Below are positions 53,387 through 60,091 of a DNA stretch of 62,241 nucleotides, in pieces. Every line of letters begins with the position of its first letter. Position 1 is the stretch's first letter. Below the pieces are notes generated by a model that was given only the letters and a program-made list of their open reading frames with translations, searched no databases and was not told where the DNA came from. Origin of the DNA: a virus. Location: the IMG/VR virus record IMGVR_UViG_3300037485_001606, positions 1 to 62,241 of that record; one strand, 5' to 3'. The translations under genes and the position numbers were made by a program.

Positions 53387-53540
53387 TTTTGGCGCTCTTT
53401 ATGTCAATGTACTTTTTGTTGCTGCTTTTAAGAATGAACATGTGGTCATCATTCTTTTTGATTTCATCCACGATTTCCCCATCAGGGGCTATCAGCACCC
53501 AGTGCACGGAGCTCCGTTCTTTCCATCTCATTGGTTTCAT
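53355..53540 (-). CDS. Small hypothetical protein
   Basis: 61 residues. Start overlaps the previous stop (ATGA). Beta-rich core HWVLIAPDGEIVDEIKKNDD and IKSAKNARTT. The last 32 bases overlap the regulator gene. Possibly modulates or is co-expressed with it. No family recognised. Confidence 0.6.
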   Translation of the reverse strand: MKPMRWKERSSVHWVLIAPDGEIVDEIKKNDDHMFILKSSNKKYIDIKSAKNARTTANQPT

Positions 53541-53731
53541 TTGATTTTGTTTCCGTAGTTGTCGAATGTCCGAGGCCGTAGCGTAAACAGGACATTCAGG
53601 TTTTCCTTTGCTTCCTCTTCAGTGGCCCCGTAACCTATTGGGTCTCCGGGTTCGTAATCTTGGGCCGCGGCCCGCCAGTCGAACTTCGTGACAGGGATAG
53701 GCGGAGCAACATATTCGGTGATGATCTTCAT
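53537..53731 (-). CDS. Small conserved phage protein with shared C-terminal tail
   Basis: 64 residues. MKIITEYVAPPIPVTKFDWR and IGYGATEEEAKENLN form a common small phage family of unknown function. The C-terminal RTFDNYGNKIK is nearly the same as that of the zinc-ribbon protein at 54479-54769, also at DNA level (29 bases, two differences). ATGA overlaps at both ends. Confidence 0.75.
   Translation of the reverse strand: MKIITEYVAPPIPVTKFDWRAAAQDYEPGDPIGYGATEEEAKENLNVLFTLRPRTFDNYGNKIK
53544..53572. repeat. Module repeat A, copy 1
   Basis: 29 bases matching 54486-54514 with two differences. It encodes the shared tail R-T-F-D-(N/D)-Y-G-N-K-I of two otherwise different proteins, evidence of module shuffling. 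Confidence 0.85.
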
Positions 53732-53991
53732 GTGAGGTTTCCGTCTCGTTCAAAACAGGGCTTCTTGCACGTCCTGTACTGTTGGCAACATTCCACGGGT
53801 GGTGTGCAAGTGTGGATATCTGCAGTGATCCCCTTGAGGCGTTTCCCGCAACGCGGGCAGAAGTTGCGCTCTTGCTTGGGGTTCAGTATCGAGGCCAGCA
53901 CCTCCAGCATCGAGGCAGCCTCAAGGATGATTTCCTTTGGGCAGTGCTCATGGTTGACGCGAAGGTCTTGGATTAGTTCAGGCAGCGTCAT
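53728..53991 (-). CDS. Zinc-ribbon protein of mosaic accessory family
   Basis: 87 residues. N-terminal helices ELIQDLRVNHEHCPKEII, then NFCPRCGKRLKGITADIHTC and a second Cys cluster (CCQQYRTCKKPC). The ribbon is shared with the protein at 54479-54769, including 16 identical DNA bases (53856-53871 and 54586-54601). ATGA overlaps with neighbours on both sides. Function unknown. Confidence 0.72.
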   Translation of the reverse strand: MTLPELIQDLRVNHEHCPKEIILEAASMLEVLASILNPKQERNFCPRCGKRLKGITADIHTCTPPVECCQQYRTCKKPCFERDGNLT

Positions 53992-54134
53992 GTGTTCTTC
54001 TCCTTCAATTTTGCTTCCGTCAATCCCGTGGCAACCCCAACATTTTTCCCAATTGATGCCGTGTGTATCTCTGCGACTTCTTCATCCGTCAACCCAATCC
54101 ATGTGCGCTCGGATATCGGTGTGGTTGGAATGTC
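53988..54134 (-). pseudogene. Broken or readthrough C-terminal module in frame after the DUF551 gene
   Basis: 48 sense codons lie directly after, and in the same frame as, the TGA of the DUF551-like gene. They have no ATG. The reading contains RTWIGLTDEEVAEIHTASIG and TEAKLKEKNT, which matches the C-terminal module of the gene at 54766-55230 (QWVGLTDDEIFK, IEAKLKE). Its own TGA overlaps the next ATG in the usual ATGA way, so it was recently a real gene or gene end. An ATG overlapping the DUF551 stop lies in another frame, so a single-base frameshift or stop readthrough could explain it. Confidence 0.6.
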
Positions 54135-54482
54135 TCATTTCTTGAACGTAGGTAACGGGAACCAGTGGTCGAAAAACTTGTCAGCCGGGTAGTAGTGCCC
54201 CTTCTGGGCTACGTTGCTGCGTTTGTTAATCAGCCACATACTGACACCTCGCGGGGTATGTTCGTCTATCGGTATCCAGTGGCAGGCAGGGGCAACCGCA
54301 GCAGCACCGTCAGCAGTTATCTTGTGTTCCTGTATAGGTGCGTTAAACATAGTTGCACTAAACGAATCCAAGATTTTTGCTTTGAGTTCTTCGCGCTCAC
54401 CTTCTGGAAAGTCTTGAACTACGTTGTTTAGTATTTCCATAACGTCCTCAACCATTTGTTTTGGGGTAATGATGCTGCTCAT
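54135..54482 (-). CDS. DUF551-like accessory protein
   Basis: 115 residues from ATG 54482 (ATGA overlap with the previous stop). N-terminal helices MSSIITPKQMVEDVMEILNN are followed by a C-terminal DUF551-type domain: HWIPIDEHTPRGVSMWLINK, then DHWFPLPTFKK. DUF551 domains are frequent in phage and prophage accessory genes; their function is unknown. The reading frame continues after the TGA into a further module. Confidence 0.75.
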   Translation of the reverse strand: MSSIITPKQMVEDVMEILNNVVQDFPEGEREELKAKILDSFSATMFNAPIQEHKITADGAAAVAPACHWIPIDEHTPRGVSMWLINKRSNVAQKGHYYPADKFFDHWFPLPTFKK

Positions 54483-54769
54483 ACTATTTTGTTTCCGTAG
54501 TCGTCGAATGTTCGTCTGTTCGGTGGGCAGCAAGTGTGAAGGCTGACCGGGCCAAGCGCACCCATAAGTCGAGTCCCGCAGCGGTGGCAGAAGTTGCGCT
54601 CCTCTATCTGTGCTTGCAACTGCCCAAAGTCCGACACTGCTTGCAGATGTGCTTCTGCCTCTGGCTGTGCCAATGCTTCTTCTATTGCGGTGCGTAATGC
54701 TGTGGGGTACACAAAATTGCCTGATACAAGCCAATTAAGCGTCATGCGTAGTGCTTTTGTTTTAGTCAT
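54479..54769 (-). CDS. Zinc-ribbon protein of mosaic accessory family
   Basis: 96 residues. N-terminus KALRMTLNWLVSGNF is shared with the gene at 54766-55230, the middle NFCHRCGTRLMGALGPVSLH with 53728-53991, and the tail RTFDDYGNKIV with 53537-53731. It is therefore a composite of three modules found elsewhere in the same cluster. ATGA overlaps at both ends. Confidence 0.75.
   Translation of the reverse strand: MTKTKALRMTLNWLVSGNFVYPTALRTAIEEALAQPEAEAHLQAVSDFGQLQAQIEERNFCHRCGTRLMGALGPVSLHTCCPPNRRTFDDYGNKIV
54486..54514. repeat. Module repeat A, copy 2
   Basis: Matches 53544-53572 with two differences over 29 bases. Confidence 0.85.
54737..54756. repeat. Module repeat B, copy 1
   Basis: 20 bases identical to 55195-55214. 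They encode the shared A-L-R-M-T-L start of two neighbouring accessory proteins. Confidence 0.85.
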
Positions 54770-55230
54770 GAGTTCAACTCCTTCAGCTTGGCTTCGATGG
54801 CTTTGCCAAATGTCAAATATTGCATTGAATCAACTTGTTTATGTGTCTTAAATATCTCATCATCCGTAAGCCCAACCCACTGCTTCAAAGGTATCCCGCT
54901 GGGGTGCTGGTCATCTACCACAGTGACTCTGTAAACAGGCTCCTGCTGTGCTAATGCTGCTCTTGTCTGCTTTGTAATTCGCTCCGCATCTTCTGCAAGT
55001 GTCTTTGCTTTGATGGGGCTATAGGGGCTTTTGTAACTGCACTTCGGGCAAACCAGCCATTCTGTAAGCGGCTCCTGCTCTACGCTATCGCTGGGTGCTG
55101 CCAAGGCTTCTTCGCCCGCTGCAATGGCTGCTGCCTGCTTAGCAGCCATTGCAGCATTTAACTTGTAATTACCTGAATGTTCGTACAGCGCCGCAAGCGT
55201 CATGCGTAGTGCTTCACGTTCTTTAGTCAT
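54766..55230 (-). CDS. Zinc-ribbon plus GLTD-module accessory protein
   Basis: 154 residues. The N-terminal module EALRMTLAALYEHSG is followed by EEALAAP, a Cys pair WLVCPKCSYKSP, then a C-terminal module DDQHPSGIPLKQWVGLTDDE and AIEAKLKEL. The same C-terminal module occurs without an ATG at 53988-54134. The start overlaps the previous stop (TGATG). Function unknown; the module set is typical of fast-shuffling phage accessory genes. Confidence 0.75.
   Translation of the reverse strand: MTKEREALRMTLAALYEHSGNYKLNAAMAAKQAAAIAAGEEALAAPSDSVEQEPLTEWLVCPKCSYKSPYSPIKAKTLAEDAERITKQTRAALAQQEPVYRVTVVDDQHPSGIPLKQWVGLTDDEIFKTHKQVDSMQYLTFGKAIEAKLKELNS
55195..55214. repeat. Module repeat B, copy 2
   Basis: Identical to 54737-54756. 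Confidence 0.85.
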
Positions 55231-55520
55231 CAGAATCCCCTGCTTGGTAGTTTCATTGCGTCTTGCGACCCGGGGCGTATTTGCTGGAGTACTTCACCAT
55301 CGCCCGTGCGGTAGGTGGTCCTGTCCCAGATGTTGGATTTGTTGGGGAGGGCAGCGCCTTTGAGTTTTGGCATCAGGACAGGACCCCCTCGGACGTACCG
55401 GACAGGGTTTTTGTCATTAAGAGGTGCCAAGGCATGCGCTGGGTTGTGGCGGTTCTCGCGTAACACGGTGCGGGTGCGCTCAGCAATGGTGAGCTTTGAT
55501 TTGTCGAGCGGTTTTGTCAT
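55230..55520 (-). CDS. Small basic hypothetical protein
   Basis: 96 residues, basic and Pro/Arg-rich: TIAERTRTVLRENRHNPAHA, then YVRGGPVLMPKLKG and IWDRTTYRTGDGEVLQ. Probably partly disordered, possibly nucleic-acid binding. It starts two bases after the previous stop. No family recognised. Confidence 0.68.
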   Translation of the reverse strand: MTKPLDKSKLTIAERTRTVLRENRHNPAHALAPLNDKNPVRYVRGGPVLMPKLKGAALPNKSNIWDRTTYRTGDGEVLQQIRPGSQDAMKLPSRGF

Positions 55521-55522
55521 GG

Positions 55523-55798
55523 TTAGTCTTCAGAGTGGTCAGCGACCGATGTTTCAATCTCACCGATCATGGAATCGCGCATCACGGGGGCAAGGTCCAC
55601 GTCAGAGTTGGGGAGGTAGGCATGTTGTAGAGACCATGTGGCCGGGTAGTCGGGCTCTAATTGCAAGCCGGTGCCCCTTTCGCGTGCGCCGCGGTCCGCG
55701 GGTTCGTATTCAAACCAGCAGGTCAGATAGCAGTTGAGCTCGTCACAGTCGTAGTCGTACGACAAGAGGCCGTCATCAGAGTGGTCGGGGGATTTCAT
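55523..55798 (-). CDS. Acidic hypothetical protein
   Basis: 91 residues from ATG 55798, which overlaps the previous stop (ATGA) and has CCGGAG six bases upstream. Highly acidic with YDYDCDELNCYLTCWFEYEP and DVDLAPVMRDSMIGEIE. Such an acidic profile suits a DNA-mimic or inhibitor, but this is only a guess. No family known. Confidence 0.7.
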   Translation of the reverse strand: MKSPDHSDDGLLSYDYDCDELNCYLTCWFEYEPADRGARERGTGLQLEPDYPATWSLQHAYLPNSDVDLAPVMRDSMIGEIETSVADHSED

Positions 55799-55986
55799 AA
55801 GAATCTCCGGAAAAAGGTGGACAGGAGGCTGGGAACCACGGGGGCGGAGATTAGAGCGGTTTGCAAGTTGTAAGCACCGCGGCTCGGGGACCACGCTTGT
55901 TTTGGAAGGTACAGGAGGCCTATCTTGACCTTGCCTGTGTTGTAGGGGGTCACAGAACGGGTTGTAGGGGACTTATTGCATGACAT
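55795..55986 (-). CDS. Small hydrophobic/basic hypothetical protein
   Basis: 63 residues. KVKIGLLYLPKQAWSPSRGA, then a hydrophobic end LISAPVVPSLLSTFFRRFL that might touch membranes. Overlaps both neighbours (14 and four bases). GGGGAGGGTAGC precedes the ATG. No family recognised. Confidence 0.6.
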   Translation of the reverse strand: MSCNKSPTTRSVTPYNTGKVKIGLLYLPKQAWSPSRGAYNLQTALISAPVVPSLLSTFFRRFL

Positions 55987-56209
55987 GGTAGCTACCCTCC
56001 CCGATTGAACGATAGACGGAGTCTAGGCCCTCTAGGAGGTGTTCTAGGGGCAGTCCCATGGCCTTGGACAGGACAGCGGTGGCTGTTAGCACGGTTAGCA
56101 GGGTATGCATGGGGGTACGGTCATCGGTTTGTAGCTCGTTCAGGAGTTCTACTGCCTCGGTTATGCTGGCCGTCATCAGGTCTTTTAGTTGCTTGTCAGT
56201 TACGCTCAT
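55973..56209 (-). CDS. Small helical conserved protein, first gene of leftward operon
   Basis: 78 residues, all helical: QLKDLMTASITEAVELLNEL, then TVLTATAVLSKAMGLPLEHL and EGLDSVYRSIG. This pattern recurs in phages with no assigned job. Preceded by the ribosome site AAAGAAAGGATAGAG and the TATAAT promoter at 56249-56278, so it heads the whole 5-kb leftward operon. Confidence 0.75.
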   Translation of the reverse strand: MSVTDKQLKDLMTASITEAVELLNELQTDDRTPMHTLLTVLTATAVLSKAMGLPLEHLLEGLDSVYRSIGEGSYHVMQ

Positions 56210-56278
56210 TGCTCTATCCTTTCTTTAAGTTGCACGGAGTGTGGAAGAATTATAAGCGGTACTAGTATTACAGCGCAA
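56210..56278 (-). promoter_or_regulatory. Leftward promoter-leader cassette
   Basis: On the minus strand: TTGCGC (56278-56273), 18-base spacer, perfect TATAAT (56254-56249), then a short leader ending GAAAGGATAGAG before the ATG. The -35 overlaps the small palindrome GCGC-AAGT-GCGC. Same leader style as the rightward cassettes at 58-61 kb. Confidence 0.8.
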
Positions 56279-56581
56279 GTGCGCAAAGTGGTTGATTTTG
56301 TAGGGGTTTACCCTAAAGAGAGGGCGGTTTTGTAAGTTACGAGTAAGGCTATATATACTTTCTCCAGAAAAAAAGAAATTTTAAAAAAAAAAAACCATTT
56401 GGGCGTAATAGACGTAATAGACGTGAGAGTTACTGTTTATGCGGGTTGTGAGTACGACAGTACATCACAGTAGTGAATTAGGAGTAATGTTTTTTGACAA
56501 TTATCAGGGGAGCTCCGCGAGATACTTTTTGAAAAAACTTTTTCTTTTTTTAGTAGAAAAAAGTCTATAGAGGGGATTGCA
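56279..56581. other. A/T-rich divergent intergenic region, possible origin or control region
   Basis: 303 bases without a gene, between diverging operons. It holds a 9-bp tandem repeat CGTAATAGA twice plus a degenerate third copy (56404-56430), an A-tract of 12 around 56383-56394, a TATATATA-like stretch near 56351, and a T/A-rich inverted region ACTTTTTC/GAAAAAAGT near 56530-56570. These are features of replication origins or control regions. No direct proof. Confidence 0.45.
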
Positions 56582-56638
56582 TTGCTCTGGCCTAACACCC
56601 CTGTTACACTAGGTTCAACCGAGTACAGGACCGCACAC
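56582..56638 (+). promoter_or_regulatory. Rightward promoter for the packaging arm
   Basis: TTGCTC (56582-56587), 17-base spacer, TACACT (56605-56610) with TG one base before it (extended -10). A small stem GGTT-C-AACC follows at the start of the leader, and AGGA lies eight bases before the ATG at 56639. Confidence 0.65.
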
Positions 56639-56854
56639 ATGTTTCAAATTGATTCCAATATCGCCATGCCGATGGGCAGGACGAAGTACCCGTTCAGCGA
56701 CATGCTGCCCGGCGATTCGATTCTGTTTGTCAACGCAAGGCAGGCCAACAGCGCTCGGGTATCCGCGCTGCGCTTCGTGCGCTCGCATGCCCCTGACTGG
56801 CATTTTCAATTGCGCCGGGTAGAGAACGGCTGGCGACTGTGGAGGATTGCCTAA
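56639..56854 (+). CDS. Small conserved phage protein
   Basis: 71 residues from ATG 56639. MFQIDSNIAMPMGRTKYPFS, then DMLPGDSILFVNARQANSAR and a terminal LRRVENGWRLWRIA. This pattern is common in phages and mobile elements, often beside regulators or terminases, and looks like a small DNA-binding or regulatory fold. The stop shares a base with the next start (TAATG). Function not established. Confidence 0.78.
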   Translation: MFQIDSNIAMPMGRTKYPFSDMLPGDSILFVNARQANSARVSALRFVRSHAPDWHFQLRRVENGWRLWRIA

Positions 56855-57528
56855 TGGCTAAGCGTGACGTGTGGAACGTGCCCCCAATCATCGGGGATAA
56901 GGCCCAGAAACGCATGTCGGGCCAAGTGGCCCCCTTGCGTAAGCAAAAGGTCCTGAATGGCAAGGAATGGAAGTTCGTAACGGAGCTGGTGACCGGTGAT
57001 GGCCGGGTCACGCTGCGCGAGGCCGCTATCCGGGCGGGGTATAAGGCGACCAGTGCTTCGGTGATGGCTTGGAAACTGACAAACCCTGAGATCAACCCCC
57101 ACGTGGTGTCCGCGATTCAGGCATACCGCGCGGAGCTCAACAGCAAGTACAACACCTCGTACGAGCGGCACATGCAGGACCTGCAGAAAATACGCGACAA
57201 GGCGCTTGACGCTGGCGCATATGCTGCGGCCGTCCAAGCAGAGTATCGCCGCGGTCAGGCATTAGGCACAATCTATGTTGACCGTAAAGAGATTCGCCAC
57301 GGCACCATTGATTCAATGTCAAAAGAGGAAGTTCAGCGCAAGCTGGATGAACTACGCGCCTTGTACGGCGGGCCCCCTCCAACGGCATTGATCGACGCCA
57401 CCACTGGCCAAGTGATTGAAAGTATTGACCGTGAAATTGACCCCGCTTTTGTCTCTCCAGTGGCACAACCTCCCCTCGATATCTTTGAACGCGACAACGA
57501 CTTGGGACCCGACGATGTCAACGCCTGA
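56854..57528 (+). CDS. terS: Terminase small subunit
   Basis: 224 residues from ATG 56854, with GGAGG eight bases upstream. The HTH-bearing N-terminal domain KEWKFVTELVTGDGRVTLRE, AAIRAGYKATSASVMAWKL and NPEINPHVVSAI matches the terminase_2 small-subunit pattern. The central region is a helical oligomerisation part (YERHMQDLQKIRDKALDAGA). It would recognise the packaging start site and hand DNA to TerL, which here lies 4.2 kb away rather than adjacent. Overlaps the next gene by 14 bases. Confidence 0.82.
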   Translation: MAKRDVWNVPPIIGDKAQKRMSGQVAPLRKQKVLNGKEWKFVTELVTGDGRVTLREAAIRAGYKATSASVMAWKLTNPEINPHVVSAIQAYRAELNSKYNTSYERHMQDLQKIRDKALDAGAYAAAVQAEYRRGQALGTIYVDRKEIRHGTIDSMSKEEVQRKLDELRALYGGPPPTALIDATTGQVIESIDREIDPAFVSPVAQPPLDIFERDNDLGPDDVNA

Positions 57529-57937
57529 GGCGGCATTTGCCGCGCGCGTGCGTGACGGCCTGCGTTTGCTTGGTGTTGATACGGAGCGAATCGAAAACCG
57601 CGTCAATTTGGGAATATCAGATTTGCTGGTAGGCGCGGGTGATCGTTTTGTTTCTGTAGAGCTTAAGGCCGTCACGCGCGGACTAAAAGTATCGCTTCGA
57701 CCGCATCAAATTGCGTTTTTGACTCGCCACGCCTTGCGCGGCCGCCCCTGTTACGTGCTGGTCCACCACGTAGGCGCTATTGTCCGGCCGGGTATGGTCA
57801 TGCTTTACCACGGCAATCAGGCGCTCGCGCTCGCGGAACAGGGACTGCGCCTTGCGCCTGTGGCGTCATGGCCGAGTAGGGGCATGCCATGGCAAGAGCT
57901 GGCCGATATATTCTCAGGGAAAACCCCGATAAAATAA
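57515..57937 (+). CDS. VRR-NUC/PD-(D/E)XK-like nuclease
   Basis: 140 residues from ATG 57515. NRVNLGISDLLVGAGDRFVS supplies the catalytic Asp, and VELKAVTRGLKVSLRPHQIA supplies E-x-K and a downstream Gln, as in VRR-NUC and Holliday-junction-resolvase-like proteins. It may debranch replicated DNA before packaging, which fits its overlap with terS. A longer reading upstream is in the wrong context. Confidence 0.8.
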   Translation: MSTPEAAFAARVRDGLRLLGVDTERIENRVNLGISDLLVGAGDRFVSVELKAVTRGLKVSLRPHQIAFLTRHALRGRPCYVLVHHVGAIVRPGMVMLYHGNQALALAEQGLRLAPVASWPSRGMPWQELADIFSGKTPIK

Positions 57938-57938
57938 G

Positions 57939-58010
57939 TTGCGGCGCTGTTAATTTACCACTACAATAGTGGCACTGGTTTAAACCAGCAACCTAGAAAG
58001 GATAGAGAAA
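57939..58010 (+). promoter_or_regulatory. Promoter-hairpin cassette 1
   Basis: TTGCGG (57939-57944), 17-base spacer, TACAAT (57962-57967). The -10 sits in an inverted repeat CCACTA-CAA-TAGTGG. The leader carries the perfect palindrome CTGGTTTAAACCAG (57975-57988), then CAACC and the ribosome site GAAAGGATAGAG. Confidence 0.8.
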
Positions 58011-58712
58011 ATGTTAAAAACTGTAGCAGTAACCGCTAACCGTAAAACCGGACCTATCGCTGTCACTTATCGCAGTGGCACCCATGAAACCTATGGCACG
58101 TGTCCAACATCTTGTAAGCTTCACCCCAAAAGTGAAACCGGCACGACCTTAATTGACGTGGAATATATGGGCGCCGTGGCGGACGCGGTGCCCCGTAATG
58201 GCTTGGCTTGGACTTATTCCCACTTTGCCGCGGAAGCTTTACCGACACCTAGGCACGGAAAGACCGTTTTTAACGTATCTTGTGACACTATGGCGGAAGC
58301 AGTGCGGGCTATTGAGCTTGGCCGCCCTTCGGTTTTTGCAGCACCAAAAGAACTGGCCGGTTCTTTCCCGCTGGTGTTTCAGGGCACAAAATTTGTTCAA
58401 TGCCCTGCTGACTTGTCCGAATCGTTCACTTGCGCCCAGTGTGGTGGTGGCCGTCCACTATGCGCCCGTGGTGACCGCGATTACGTGGTGGTTTTTGTTG
58501 CTCATGGAACCGGTGCCAAGCGTGTAGGCTCGGAGCAGGGCGGCGGCTGTTATGCGGCCAGTGGTCCGACCGCGATTACGTGGCACAACACCAAAAAAAC
58601 CGGCCTAGATAATGATTCCGATGCCTTGCGTCGTTTTGCTCGCTCACTGCCGCCCGGCTCACTTCTACGCCATCATGTCGCTGGTGATATAGGGAAAGAG
58701 ACCAGAAAATGA
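58011..58712 (+). CDS. Cys-rich conserved phage protein (DUF7227-like)
   Basis: 233 residues. YGTCPTSCKLHPKSETG near the N-terminus, WTYSHFAAEALPTPRHGKTV, a central FNVSCDTMAEAV, and a C-terminal cluster FVQCPADLSESFTCAQCGGG with CAR. The Cys spacing suggests metal or Fe-S binding. I believe this family is catalogued as DUF7227; its function is unknown. It has its own promoter-hairpin cassette. The stop overlaps a 21-residue membrane peptide gene. Confidence 0.75.
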   Translation: MLKTVAVTANRKTGPIAVTYRSGTHETYGTCPTSCKLHPKSETGTTLIDVEYMGAVADAVPRNGLAWTYSHFAAEALPTPRHGKTVFNVSCDTMAEAVRAIELGRPSVFAAPKELAGSFPLVFQGTKFVQCPADLSESFTCAQCGGGRPLCARGDRDYVVVFVAHGTGAKRVGSEQGGGCYAASGPTAITWHNTKKTGLDNDSDALRRFARSLPPGSLLRHHVAGDIGKETRK

Positions 58713-58774
58713 TATTTTTGGCTTTGGGTGTTTTTCTTTTACTGTGGTGGCTAATTGATTTATTTGATAAATAA
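58709..58774 (+). CDS. 21-residue membrane peptide
   Basis: Reads MIFLALGVFLLLWWLIDLFD plus K, a single transmembrane helix with acidic tail. The ATG overlaps the previous stop (ATGA), giving translational coupling, and no separate ribosome site is needed. Such tiny membrane peptides are easily missed. No family recognised. Its composition is far from random for this region. Confidence 0.55.
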   Translation: MIFLALGVFLLLWWLIDLFDK

Positions 58775-58798
58775 ACAGCACCGCTATTTAAATTGGTA

Positions 58799-58847
58799 TA
58801 TAATTTATTCACCGGGATAAACCGGCAACCCTGAAAGGATAGAGAAA
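58799..58847 (+). promoter_or_regulatory. Promoter-hairpin cassette 2
   Basis: TATAAT (58799-58804) in an A/T-rich run; no good -35. A leader stem of CCGG (58812-58815) with CCGG (58822-58825) around GATAAA, then CAACC and GAAAGGATAGAG before the ATG at 58848. Confidence 0.65.
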
Positions 58848-59807
58848 ATGGCACATATGATTGACACCACCACCGGCACGGCCGCTATTGCTTACGCTGG
58901 CATAACCCCATGGCATGGCTTAGGCCAAGCGTTGACGCCGGACGCCTCAATCGAGACGTGGACACGCGAAGCCGGACTAAATTACACCGTGCAGGAATCA
59001 CCGGTATTGTTTCAAACCGATGCAGCTTCAGTGCCTGAGGAATTCAAGGGGCGAAAGGTCCTACACCGTAGCGACACTGGCGGAGCATTGGCCGTGGTAT
59101 CGGACGGGTACCGCGTAGTGCAGCCTTCGGACGTTATGGGGTTTTTTGGGAAACTGGTAGAGCTGGGCGGCTTTCAGATGGAAACTGCAGGCGTTCTAAG
59201 TCATGGCCGCCGGGTTTGGGCGCTGGCCAAGGTCAATCAGGGCGCGGACATTGTCGAAGGTGACACCGTCCGGCCTTATGTTTTGTTGGGCACATCCTAC
59301 GACGGCACCATGGCCACAGTGGCAAAATTTACCAGTGTGCGCGTGGTGTGCAATAACACCATAACGGCCGCCCTAGGCCGTGAAAACGCGGGAACTGTCC
59401 GCGTTTTACATTCCGAGCGATTCAACCCGGACGCCGTCCGTTTAGAGCTGGGCATTGTGGGCGATAGTTGGGAGCGTTTTTTGGTGCAATCTCGCCGCTT
59501 GTCCACCGTGGCCATGCCAAAAGCCGACGCGGACGCTTTTGTCACTGCGCTATTGACGCCTTACCATAGTTCAAAAATGGAGCTTAATGACACTCGGGGA
59601 TATCGGCGCATCATGGAGCTGTTTAATGGCCAAGCTATGGGCGCAAGCATTCCGGGTGTCGCCGGTACGCGCTGGGCTATGCTTAACGCGGTGACTGAAC
59701 TAGTGGACCATGAGCGCGGCCGGTCCGCAAATACCAGACTTGAGTCGGCATGGTTTGGAACTGGTGCCGCGCTGAAGAATAAGGCGCTTGAACTACTTAG
59801 TGCTTAA
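58848..59807 (+). CDS. DUF932 / TIGR03299-like phage-plasmid protein
   Basis: 319 residues. PWHGLGQALTPDASIETW near the N-terminus, SDGYRVVQPSDVMGFFGKLV, MATVAKFTSVRVVCNNTITA and NAVTELVDHERGR match the DUF932 family of phage and plasmid proteins. Members are often highly expressed early proteins; the function is unknown, with links suggested to replication or anti-defence. It has its own promoter-hairpin cassette. Confidence 0.9.
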   Translation: MAHMIDTTTGTAAIAYAGITPWHGLGQALTPDASIETWTREAGLNYTVQESPVLFQTDAASVPEEFKGRKVLHRSDTGGALAVVSDGYRVVQPSDVMGFFGKLVELGGFQMETAGVLSHGRRVWALAKVNQGADIVEGDTVRPYVLLGTSYDGTMATVAKFTSVRVVCNNTITAALGRENAGTVRVLHSERFNPDAVRLELGIVGDSWERFLVQSRRLSTVAMPKADADAFVTALLTPYHSSKMELNDTRGYRRIMELFNGQAMGASIPGVAGTRWAMLNAVTELVDHERGRSANTRLESAWFGTGAALKNKALELLSA

Positions 59808-59854
59808 CTATCGGATAACGGGAACCGATAGGTAATGCCTATCGAGGGGGAACT
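59808..59854 (+). promoter_or_regulatory. Switch-like alternative hairpins
   Basis: Arm A CTATCGG (59808-59814) can pair with CCGATAG (59825-59831), which overlaps CGATAGG (59826-59832), which can pair with CCTATCG (59838-59844). The two stems exclude each other. The second one lies just before the ribosome site GAGGGGG of the next gene. Attenuator-like; inferred. Confidence 0.5.
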
Positions 59855-60091
59855 ATGCAAAAAATGCATATCCCGCCCGGTTATGTTCACATTAGTAAAC
59901 CAGCCCCGCGGTCCCTGTCGCTTGACGCCTTGGACGTGGTGCGTGGTGCGTGGTCCGCGGCCCGTGGGCCGCGCTGGGCGTGGCTTGCAGCGTTAGTGAC
60001 CACTAACTTATCGTGGCGCGTGGTCTACTATCGATGGCGGGCCATCGATAGTCAAAATCAATCGGGCCGTGCCGCGGCCCGATTGATATAA
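59855..60091 (+). CDS. Hypothetical protein in palindrome-rich DNA
   Basis: 78 residues: MQKMHIPPGYVHISKPAPRS, a hydrophobic patch WAWLAALVTTNLSWRVVYY, and a basic end. GAGGGGGAACT precedes the ATG. The coding DNA carries at least four perfect inverted repeats, and the stop overlaps the next -10, so much of it may be selected as DNA or RNA structure rather than protein. Moderate doubt that it is translated. Confidence 0.42.
   Translation: MQKMHIPPGYVHISKPAPRSLSLDALDVVRGAWSAARGPRWAWLAALVTTNLSWRVVYYRWRAIDSQNQSGRAAARLI
59957..60086. repeat. Cluster of four perfect inverted repeats
   Basis: GCGGCCC/GGGCCGC (59957-59972), GTTAGTG/CACTAAC (59992-60007), CTATCGATGGC/GCCATCGATAG (60028-60051), and TCAATCGGGCCG/CGGCCCGATTGA (60058-60086, five-base loop). 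The first three have a two-base centre. They lead directly into the next promoter. Confidence 0.85.
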
